Part shown: positions 54,648 to 64,000 of the stretch, piece by piece
How the letters are laid out: every line of letters begins with the position of its first letter
Position numbering within the stretch: the first letter of the stretch is position 1
Assembly: GCA_910589415.1 (NCBI GenBank)
Contig: OU342637.1
Location: forward strand, 33,820,162-33,884,161
Source: Malachius bipustulatus
Lineage: Eukaryota > Arthropoda > Insecta > Coleoptera > Melyridae
Direction: 5' to 3'
DNA length: 64,000 nucleotides
The notes under the pieces: model-generated
Database searches by the model: none
What the model saw: the letters and a program-made list of their open reading frames with translations, nothing else
Told to the model about the DNA's origin: nothing
Position numbers and translations under genes: made by a program

Positions 54648-57127
54648 TGTGCTCCTAGGATGTGAGGAAGATGCAGTCTTGGAGTGGTGAATGAAAGATT
54701 TTGGAAATTAATTAAAAATTTTGATCAGGAGAATTTTTTGTTGACATTTCCCCGGAATAATTAATTGAATTGACATTCGACAACGACAATCTAAAAATAT
54801 AGACTTACTTGGATTAGACAAATGCCATTGAGTGAATTGACAATTTGACAGGTCGACTTATTGACCTTTTCAAATTCAAAGGTAATCGACTGCGCTGCCA
54901 TTACTAAAAACCGCCCTACTCCCATTATTTAGTTTATTCTAATCAATAAAAATTAAGTAATACATTATTAATAAATAATATATTGATAAAAAAATTAAAT
55001 ACGAATCATCAGAGCTAAGATGGTAATGACAAAAACAATAATGCATGATATTATTATTTTTGCAGACCGTACGGTCCCGATTGTATTATAAGTTGCCTAT
55101 AGTAATGTTCGTATTATACGTATTTATCATGATACACACGTGTTTATTCATATCCCAACTAGGTTTTGCCAGGCCACACCTTCCCACTCTCCTATTGGTT
55201 GCTTTTACAAGTTTTATAAACGCGCGGGTACTTTTGAACTGGTCGAGGCATTACGTGTGTACATAAATGTAAACCACCGAAGCAACGGCTAATATAAAGA
55301 TAACAACTCACTGCATATGGTTTGTAATCTACCATACATATGGTTTAGTTCATATATATTTTCTTTCAAACTTATTCTTATATTATTGCGTGAATAAATT
55401 AAAACAAAATAAGAAGTAGGTAGGTATACCTACCTATAAAAGTTGAAAAAATTTTATAATTAAAAAGTCTAAAAAAATTACAGTGTAGGTAAGTGTACCT
55501 ACCTATAATAATTATTATTGTGACGACGACGTGTGTATGTATTGTAATACATTTTTTTACGCACTTTTCAATTACCTAATTTATTCATTATTGGCATTTA
55601 TTGGTTTGCCAAATACCTAATCATTCGATCTTTTTCTTGAAATGACCACTAAAGCTCAATAAATTAATTATCGTAATCGGAAAATTGCTTGAAAAGCTAT
55701 TTTGGTTGAAGAAGCGGCAAGCCATAAAAGTTTCCTCGAAATGTAAGTTTCTGCTTTCCGCTTCTTGGAAGCAGTTGCTTTTTTAGTAACGTCAAGTAGG
55801 TACATTTTTACTGTACACAATTCCTGTGCAGATCAGGTATAATAGATATATAGGTCATTATTGCATTATGTCCTTATTATAAACAGGACAATGAAGGAAC
55901 AATTAAAAGAGCTGATTTTTATTGGATGAATCCTTCAAATGGTCACTTAGGATGAAAAAATCGCAGAGTGCTATTAAATTAGAGGGTGGAAATTGGAGAG
56001 GGTGGGAGGGGGACAATCCTTTCTGATTTTTAATTATACGTACCTACATTTTATAACCATATTATATACAGTGTGTGTCACAGGCATGGTACACTTCCTT
56101 TTGTTTCTTAATTTTTTAGATAATTTTTTGAAATTTGGTACGTCGCATATATTCTCGACAGAGCGCACTTTTTAGCAAAAAATTTAATTTTTTCCCACAT
56201 CCGGTTTTTCCGGAAATTGTTACCAACTTTTTATTTTTAAATATAAGGACACCCTATATATTATTATATTTTTTGGATTCTATACATTTGTACGAATCCA
56301 ACAATACCAATAAGTACCATTTTAAATGTCAAATTTGTTTTTATTTAATTTTTTATTTCTTAATAATTATAGTGTAAAGTAGATTATCTTTTCTTCAAAA
56401 TGATGGGATTCAAAAGTCGATAAAAACTGACTGAGATAATGATGTAGTCACTCTCAAACTTAGCTGTAGACATTTTTTTTATCTTTATTCTTTATCGCGG
56501 TTGCCTTGATATTGTTTCAGTTCTTATTTTTACAGCAAACTGATTTTTTTACATATAAAAAAGTATTTTAAGTACGTTAATTTGTTAAAGCTAAACAATA
56601 TTTGCACGAATGTATGAAATGTGGTCGATTTTTATTAAACAAAGTCACAACATAATAATTCTATGCAGATATACCTATTATATACCTGTATATAATTCCA
56701 GTGAAAAATCGATGAGTCATCCAGTGTAGTTAACTTTTAGAAGTATTAATTTCGACAGAAGCTCGAAGCTCAATAGCTTTTTTGTTACCCCTAATTTTGT
56801 GGTGGATTTTGTATAACGAGGTATAATGTGAAAGCGCAAACCCAATCAACATTAGGTAGACTTTTATAAAACACAACATATGGGCAGAATGTAGGGTGTG
56901 TCGACAGGAAGGGAAATCAATGATCTATTGAATATATCACGGAATAATCGAGTAAAAAAAATAATCATAAAAGAGCATAAGGAATAAAAAAAATCACCGC
57001 AAAAGATTGATTTATTTTATTTTTCGTATTCAGAACAATAAGAAGTTCAATATTTGCCGAATAATTAATTGTACTTATAAGTATAATAAATAATTAAATA
57101 ACTAATAAGTAATTTATTGTACCTATA
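54648..57127. other. Intergenic upstream of PMPCA
   Basis: No gene. Short palindromes of GTAGGTATACCTAC type recur (near 55420, 55490). A possible small element lies at about 56064-56270 (ACAGTGTGTGTCAC at one end, GGACACCCTATATA at the other). Confidence 0.4.
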
Positions 57128-58814
57128 CAGGGTTACTGGTAACTGGATACATTCCTTTGGTGATCTGATAAAACAAGAGGTAAGGAGTAAATTAACCCCA
57201 ACATGCACTATACAAAACTCAATAGATTTTGAGATATTTCGATTTTCAACTTTTCTGAAAAAACTGGTTTCAAATGTCTTGAAATGTAATTTTCAAAAAA
57301 TCTACTTTAACTTTTTGATTTTTTTTTTTGCTGGAATACTTGTCCAATACTATGCTTCCTTCTGGAATAAAAAATATCCTGAGGTATTTCGATCGTGTGA
57401 AAATTTCAAAGGAAAACTTTCACAAACTATTTTTTTTAAATAAGATTTAAAAGTTTTTACAAGTTATTTTCGCAAAATTGTCAAGGCAACTTGCGTACAA
57501 ATTGTTTTAAAAACATGCTTAGTGTAGTAGCTATCTAACAAGGTACGAATCTTGTACAAGAATAACAGAATCTCCCCGCTATGTACCGTTACCGAGGAAC
57601 AAATCCTTAAGTCGGGACGTTTTAAAAAAAATACGGCCCTGAACGGGGGTCTTAAAATTCTCGGATCCGGCCCATTTTCAATAGGTCGTATTTGGGGGTC
57701 ACGAGCTTCGTCCCTACCAAGTTTCGTCCCGATCGGTAAAACTTTCAGACACTTGAGTGGCTATTACTAGGCTATTCCCGAAAAATCCCGAAATTCCCGA
57801 AAAAATTACACTTCCCGGAAACGGATCCCGCTCATTTTCAATGGGCATCGTGCCACGGTGCGCTTCTTCAATCGAGCCAAATTTCAACTTTCCCACATGA
57901 AAACTGACGGCTCTAGAGTGTTTCCTAGTAAAGTCACAGACAGAACAGACCGACAGACAGACATTTTTCGGGCACAAGAATACGTATACTTACGAAACTT
58001 CTGTGACTTTGCTAGGAAACACTCTAGAGCCGCCAGTTTTCATGTGGGAAAGTTAAAATTTGGCTCGATTGAAGAGGCGCACCGTGGCACGATGCCTATT
58101 GAAAATGAGCGGGATCCGTTCTCGGGAAGTGTCATTTTTTCGGGAATTTCGGGATTTTTCGGGAATAGCCTAGTAATAGCCACTCTAAGTGTCTGAAAGT
58201 TTTACCGATCGGGACGAAACTTGGTAGGGACGAAGCTCGTGACCCCCAAATACGACCTATTGAAAATGGGCCGGATCCGAGAATTTTAAGACCCCCGTTC
58301 AGGGCCGTATTTTTTTAAAAACGTCTCGACTTAAGGATTTGTTCCTCGGTAACGGTACCTAGCGGGGAGATTCTGTTATTCTTGTACAAGATTCGTACCT
58401 TGTTAGATAGCTACTACACTAAGAAAGTTTTTAAAACAATTTGTACGCAAGTTGCCTTGACAATTTTGCGAAAATAACTTGTAAAAACTTTTAAATCTTA
58501 TTTAAAAAAAATAGTTTGTGAAAGTTTTTCTTTGAAATTTTGACACGATCGAAATACCTCAGGATATTTTATATTCCAGAAGGAAGCATAGTATTGGACA
58601 AGTATTCCAGCAAAAAAAAAAAATCAAAAAGTTAAAGTAGATTTTTTGAAAATTACATTTCAAGACATTTGAAACCAGTTTTTTAAGAAAAGTTGAAAAT
58701 CGAAATATCTCAAAATCTATTGAGTTTTGTATAGTGCATGTTGGGGTTAATTTACTCCTTACCTCTTGTTTTATCAGATCACCAAAGGAATGTATCCAGT
58801 TACCAGTAACCCTG
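57128..58814. mobile_element. Giant fold-back element, arms of about 800 bp
   Basis: Ends CAGGGTTACTGGTAACTGG and its complement, with TA on both sides. The two arms are near-identical inverted copies over about 810 bp each, around a loop of about 60 bp centred at 57971 containing a (CAGA)n-like run. The same short ORF appears at both ends on opposite strands, which only reflects the symmetry. Confidence 0.88.
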
Positions 58815-58845
58815 TATAAGTAAATAATGAAGATGCTATAATATA

Positions 58846-59371
58846 CAGGGTGGCCCAGCGAAAACGTACCGGGCCTAATAACTTGAAAACTGAAGATGTA
58901 CGCGAAAAACGCCGAAACAGGTCGATTTTGTTGGCGAGGGAGACATATTTTCGTGACAAATTTAACTATACCCAAGTTCATCCCCTTGGCAGCAGTAGCT
59001 ACCCCTTTGCTTATCATCATAGGGAACAGATATCGGGTGATACATCATTTGAAAGCCACTCGAATTCTCTTTTACAACGATATCCAAAATTTTGGGTTTC
59101 GCTCACATACAGGGTGGCCCTACGAAAACGCAACTCGCCTTAATAACTTGGAAACTGAAGATGTACGCGAAAAACGCCGAAACAGGTCGATTTTGTTATC
59201 AAATTAGGCATATTTTCGTGACAAATTTAAGCACCCAAATTCACCCCCTTGGCAGGGGTAGCTACCCCTTTGCTTATCATCATAGGGAACAGCTATTGAG
59301 TGATACATCATTTGAAAGCTACTTGAATTCTCTTTACAACGATATCTAACATTTTGGGTTTCACTTACATA
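58846..59371 (+). repeat. Two tandem copies of a 264-bp repeat
   Basis: Units start at 58846 and 59110 with CAGGGTGGCCC; shared blocks include CGCGAAAAACGCCGAAACAG, ACATATTTTCGTGACAAATT and GCTTATCATCATAGGGAACA. Differences between units are scattered. A third unit start (59372) leads into a different sequence. Confidence 0.8.
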
Positions 59372-60024
59372 CAGGGTGTTTACAGATATTTTAGTACACA
59401 TCTTGTCATTAATATTATCTACTTTTTTTGAAGGCCAATTAATTTTTTGTATGTGGCAGAGTGAAACAAATCATAAAAAAAATGAAAAAGAAAATAATTA
59501 TGTTTTTGTTCACACCAAAACATACTTAGGTAGGTACCTACCTATATGTTGCTACTTTATGTTTTTCATCATAATAAAATGCCATTTTTCTTGAAAACAG
59601 TTCACGCAATAATACTTTTGATCAAGAGCACCTTTTTTAAGTAGAAACCATTGACAGTTTAAAATGTGCGTTCTCAATGCTAATTTTCCCAGTGTCGTAT
59701 AGAAATTAGGGGCAAAAACATTTCAAGCAACCCCAAAATCTTCTCCATGCACTGTTAGTAAATATACCTATTATGCAATAAATTTAATTGAGCTTAAAAA
59801 ATAAATAATATTAATGATAAGATGTGTACAAAAATTTAATTTTATATCTGAAACGGTTTCTGAGATATATCGTTAAAAAACTGAATTTTTTAGCATCCTG
59901 CGTATCTTGAAAATGGTATAAGTTTGCGTTGTAAAAAAGGGAACTTTTCTCACAGAACACGCCAAGGAATCACACCTTTCATTTTCAGAGACATGTTTTG
60001 AAACACCCTGTTTTGAAACACCCT
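59372..60024. mobile_element. Element with CAGGGTGTTT ends
   Basis: The left end is CAGGGTGTTTACAGATATTT; the right end has two copies of TTTTGAAACACCCT. An inner inverted pair, ACACATCTTGTCATTAATAT and ATATTAATGATAAGATGTGT, lies at about 59397 and 59808. No ORF. Confidence 0.6.
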
Positions 60025-60048
60025 ATATACCTAAAAAATAAGTAGGTA

Positions 60049-61696
60049 CACTGAGAAAACAGTTTATTGACATTAACGCAGGCTCGTTTAGTTCAAATAA
60101 AGTATTCTTTCGGATACGGCGGAAGGAACGTATATTTCAATACAAGCAGTAATTCGTTGGGGGTAGCCTGCATAAATGTAACATGTCGTTAACTTCATAT
60201 TAAGACAATATATTTGTTCATATTTAAAAAGTTTCTTACTAAAAAACTACGCTGTTTTGATTTATAGATGGCCAATCGTTAACAAAAATCTTAATACCTT
60301 TAATATTAGCGAATATGTTGTTCTGGATGATTGGAATTTTAGACCTTATACTGTCATCAGTTAATAGTTAACTGATTACTTAATATTAACTAAGGTGGAT
60401 GTTAAATCTTGTTAAATAGAAAATATATATGTTGCCATATCACTGGACAATTAAAGAATATTTGTTAAATTTTAAAGAGTTGATTTCTTCCTTTCAATAT
60501 AATGAAAATCACTGAAAATAAAATAGGAAAAGATACAAAGACATTTTTCGTCAAGATAATTTTATTGATATTTGGTATTAACCATCATAGGTAACATTAA
60601 CATCATACATAACTCGAATATAAAAATCGAAATAAATATTATCATTTGGATAACATATAAATAAATAAATAAATAAACAGTCTTCTTTGTTTCTGTACTA
60701 TAATATATAAAAATATCAGACTTACAGATAGAAAAAAAAAAAACACTTCCTTATAAGTCGCTTAAAAAGCCTCCACCACTAACAATCCATTTCTTATTTC
60801 TCTTAGGGTAGGTTTCCATTCCTTTCCCTTGAATTTTTTGGTGTAAATTTTCGCTTGTAAGGGATGAGCGATGCCAATAAATTTTGTAGGTAGGTATAGT
60901 GTCGGTATTCTGAAACATTATAATCTTTAGTAATCATAATATGTTATAAATGTAAGCAGCAAAGGATCATAGCACATTTTCGCAAAGAACAGAATAAAAA
61001 TTACTTTACCGTTATCGTAAATACAAAACATAAGTACCTATATGCATAAACGAAAGACACCCTTACCTGCAAATACAGGATATAAATGTAGCAGTTTGGC
61101 GTTCTTAAAAAAAACTTCCAAGTCACTAAACATCACTCATTTTCCTGCACAAACAAAACGAAAAGCGTCATCACTTCTCAACACGTCCGGATATGGTTGA
61201 AGACTGATGAAGAGATGGAACTGTTTTAATCCCTTGAATCGTATATAGTATTAGGTAGCAAACTAAATATAAACAAACTGCTTCTGGAACAACTCGACAT
61301 TATTGTTGTTAACGAATGATTGTAATGTAATAGAACTTGGTTAACAGTTACCGATTTGATTTTCATATTTTAAAAGACCACGTTTATATCAGTTTTAACT
61401 GACGATATTTTTTATATATAAAACAACCTCTTTCATAATTAAAGTATAAAACTATTATTAAATTCACAAAAATTAAAAATGTTACCATTAAGAAATCGTT
61501 GTTAACAGTTAACTAATGTTGCCTAACGAATCCCCCGTTGAACTTCAACGTTCCGAATCGGGATTTGCCGTTATGATTTAAAAACCTGTCCTTCAAACAA
61601 ACGAACTGAGCTTTGATTTACAAAATTTATTAACATTGATGCTGTAAAATTTTAAACAATCTCCTGCTTTATACCTAATAAACTGTTTTCTCAGTG
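60049..61696. mobile_element. DNA transposon without ORF, TA target, GTTAAC clusters
   Basis: Terminal inverted repeats CACTGAGAAAACAGTTTATT are flanked by TA (60047-60048, 61697-61698). GTTAAC or near-palindromic GTTAACAGTTAAC motifs are clustered in both halves (near 60190, 60280, 60365; 61310, 61340, 61505). No transposase. Confidence 0.75.
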
Positions 61697-61749
61697 TAGA
61701 TATTATACTTTGATAAAAGTTTTGCAACGCCTATATACGCTCGGATTCG

Positions 61750-61875
61750 GTTTTACAAAGCAAGAGATAACACGCTAATAAAGATAACACGCTGTTATAT
61801 AGGTACAGTAATTATGATGTGGTACTATCGGAGTGTTATCTTTAACACCGTGTTATCTGGCTTTATAAAACCGGG
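61750..61875. mobile_element. Small MITE of about 125 bp
   Basis: CGGTTTTACAAAGCAAGAGA, then TAACACGC, is matched by an inverted imperfect copy ending CTGGCTTTATAAAACCG. The motif GATAACAC repeats inside. Confidence 0.6.
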
Positions 61876-62985
61876 CGTTAGAAATTCATCTTAATTTGAC
61901 TTTGAATTACTTTGAAAAACTGCACAGATAAAAAAGAAATGGAAGGATGCATACCTAATATGTGGTTTCTAAATTGATGCGTGAGCATGTTATAGTCCAA
62001 TAAAGTCTAAAAAGTCATACGTATCGATTAAGAATACACATCCTTTTGATAGTTCGATTTATTTTGTTTCATATACGTGGTTTTTATAGTTACCGTCCAG
62101 TTTGTCTAAACACTCCATCCCGCATAAATAAGTATACGTCAACATTCGTTTTGAATGAGAATTAAATGCACGACACAGAGGATAGAATGTCATTACGTGA
62201 ATAAATTTTATGTAGTTGTCAGTGGCTCTCAAACTGACGTAAGCGTTTCAATTAATTGTTTGAATGATTCCTTCAATAATTACGCTCGTTCACAACTTGA
62301 CAATTAACTGTTTGACATTTTCTGGTGAAATTAAAAATATTAATTCGGACGGTTAGTGTGACGTCACATCTGACTTTTTAAAGTTAATCCTACTATATTA
62401 GTTAATAATAATGGTAACAATAATAAAATAATTAAGTATTTATAAATACTATTAAGGTACCTAATCCTAATAGGTATGTATAAGTTTTTCACTATTAAAT
62501 AGGTTACATAGGTACTTATATACCTACAATAATACAACAAAGTGGACAGTTATTCGAGCCAAATAAGTATAATAAATATAAGCCAAATAGTACCTACTTA
62601 CACCTATACACCAAATTTTTTATTTTTAATATTTAATATTACTAAATAGACTGATATTTAATCATTTTTATTTTATGTAGGTATACGTACCTAAATTTCA
62701 TTCCACAGCATCTATGTCTAATGAGAATAATCATCGATAATCCTCCTAATCCACCTTGCGGCTCCGGTGACTATGACAGAATTATTTCAGCCCGGGTCGC
62801 AATGCTTTTTTCTTATTGGGCGTCATATGGTACGAGAGTAATTGAAACGGACAAATACAGCCGGTGATCCGGTACATGTGCCCTCCTATTGGCTGAACGG
62901 CACGCGCTTCATCAAACCACTCCGGGAAGCCAAAAGGCCGCTCCGGAGGGCGAGGGATGCAAGCCGAGCAACCGTGCCGCGTTAT
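61876..62985. other. Intergenic upstream of the bHLH gene
   Basis: No gene. AT-rich, with several short TAGGTAC-type repeats (62450-62530). GC content rises from about 62745 towards the bHLH promoter; an E-box CATGTG lies at about 62875. Confidence 0.4.
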
Positions 62986-62993
62986 TATATAAA
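62986..62993 (+). promoter_or_regulatory. TATA box of the bHLH gene
   Basis: TATATAAA lies within a GC-richer stretch about 180 bp before the start codon. An E-box CATATG follows at about 63019. Position and context fit a core promoter with a 5' UTR of about 150 bases. Confidence 0.55.
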
Positions 62994-63169
62994 CCACTAC
63001 AACAGGTAGCCCGATCACATATGCTCCGAGTTCTTGGTGGTGGCCACATTAACGAGCTCTTCCTCATTATACATCGTCAAGATCATCACAAGACCAGTGT
63101 TCATTCGTGTTCCTTTTATAAGTGATATAAAAAAAAATTTAATTATTTAATAAATAATTAAATATAAAT

Positions 63170-63541
63170 ATGGAGACAGCACATGAAGCTTATAGTTACA
63201 TCTACATGTTAGGACCTCAGCAGCAGACAATCAATCAAGAGTGGAGTACAGCATCGACTTCAAGTTATGACAGTTTTGAAGAGACGTTTGGAGCAAGTCC
63301 GGACTCAGTGAACAGGAGTAAGAGCAGAGTTACTCCTGTGGTGTTACGAAAAAGGAGATTGGCGGCTAATGCGAGGGAGAGGAGGAGAATGCAGAATTTG
63401 AACCAGGCGTTTGATCGATTGAGGACGTTCCTTCCTCAGTTGGGACAGGACAGGCAGTTGTCGAAATATGAGACTTTGCAGATGGCCCAGACTTATATCA
63501 CTGCATTGTATGATTTGTTGGATCAAAGAACTCCTCAATGA
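63170..63541 (+). CDS. ato: Atonal-type bHLH transcription factor
   Basis: 123 residues in one exon. The bHLH lies at about 60-115: [20 protein letters not shown], a loop with [14 protein letters not shown], then [12 protein letters not shown]. The basic region and [10 protein letters not shown] match Atonal more closely than Amos or Cato as I remember them. Atonal proteins specify chordotonal organs and photoreceptors as heterodimers with Daughterless on E-boxes. The bHLH is at the C-terminus, as in Drosophila Atonal. The N-terminal part is only about 58 residues, much shorter than in flies. Intronless, as is usual for this family. A TATA box lies upstream. Confidence 0.87.
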   Translation: METAHEAYSYIYMLGPQQQTINQEWSTASTSSYDSFEETFGASPDSVNRSKSRVTPVVLRKRRLAANARERRRMQNLNQAFDRLRTFLPQLGQDRQLSKYETLQMAQTYITALYDLLDQRTPQ

Positions 63542-64000
63542 AAGTAGGTTTTATTTATTATTATTATTTTTGATGTTATTGTTTGTTGCCATTTATAGAT
63601 ACCAAAGTTTATGTGTAGTTATTATTATTATTATTATTGTTAGTTTAATTATTAGTGTTAGATTTATATTATTGGTAGATTACCTTAGGTACATATTTCG
63701 CTCAGCTATAAAAACCAAAATAGACTAGATTTTTTGCTTGTACATCCTTACTTATTGTATCTACATTCACTTATTTTTGAACTCAAAATCAAAATTCTAG
63801 TAGCTTATTACACTCATAAACATAATTGTAGGAATATAAATTGTATTAGAGTGAAGCAATAAGTTAAGGGTAGGTTTACGTTTAAAAAGAAATAATATAT
63901 AAGAAGTGAAAGGAGAAAAATCAAAATACAGGCACCTACCCTCAGTTTTTTTTTTTTTTCAACAGTGTGTCATCATGTAAATATTCTAATATAATTAGAG
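63542..64000. other. 3' flank of the bHLH gene
   Basis: AT-rich 3' UTR-like sequence with an ATT microsatellite at 63617-63639 and no clear AATAAA signal. No gene seen. Confidence 0.4.

Noticed and set aside
57117..57443. Protein-coding ORF at the end of the giant palindrome
   Set aside because: The same ORF recurs inverted at the other end because of symmetry, and its composition is that of AT-rich non-coding DNA.

Overview
The window is an insect nuclear genome segment: AT-rich, with short introns in conserved genes and a large transposon load. The order is uncertain; a beetle is my best guess, from overall character only. Four host loci are supported. WDR46/UTP7 (+) has exon 1 at 15668-15786 and exons 2-8 at 39499-41255. 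A small two-exon THAP-domain gene lies at 43574-45389 (+). PMPCA, the alpha subunit of the mitochondrial processing peptidase (-), has eight exons between 46585 and 54647. A single-exon bHLH gene of the atonal type lies at 63170-63541 (+). At the left edge is a tandemly duplicated C2H2 zinc-finger gene (-): copy A at 82-1968 has 16 fingers in one open exon, and copy B at 7650-8917 is shortened and broken by a 74-bp insertion.

The largest single object is a 13.1-kb LTR element at 16048-29182 on the minus strand, inside WDR46 intron 1 and antisense to it. It has two 2209-bp LTRs that match wherever I compared them, a 4-bp target duplication (GTTA), a tRNA-Leu-like primer site and a polypurine tract. 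Its genes are gag with two zinc knuckles, a protease/G-patch/integrase ORF reached through an apparent -1 frameshift site (GTTAAAC directly before the gag stop), and an env that resembles a chuvirus-type glycoprotein. No reverse transcriptase or RNase H is encoded. The place where they are expected holds an in-frame array of 32 units of 11 residues.

A second unusual object is a 615-bp miniature LTR element (TRIM) at 12715-13329. It has a perfect 4-bp target duplication, a primer-site candidate and a polypurine tract, and each 188-bp LTR carries a tRNA-like cloverleaf with intact A and B boxes. It recalls the plant Cassandra TRIMs, which carry 5S rRNA in their LTRs.

The rest is mostly DNA transposons and dead LINEs. 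Several are long fold-back elements with TA target sites and CAGGGTG-like ends (2541-3125, 33372-33925, 37839-38723, 43960-44797, 57128-58814); at least two of them share internal sequence. There is a three-level nest at 32341-34801: a palindrome, then a hAT element with a perfect 8-bp target duplication, then a palindrome. A P-like element with a THAP remnant lies at 10563-12010. Several ORF-less elements carry subterminal motif arrays (14457-15488, 50753-52044, 60049-61696). LINE fragments lie at 2441-4200, 6338-7450, 48820-50320 and 52070-53109.

The host genes have unrelated jobs: ribosome biogenesis, mitochondrial import and neural/sense-organ transcription. Their introns and flanks are where most of the transposons have collected.
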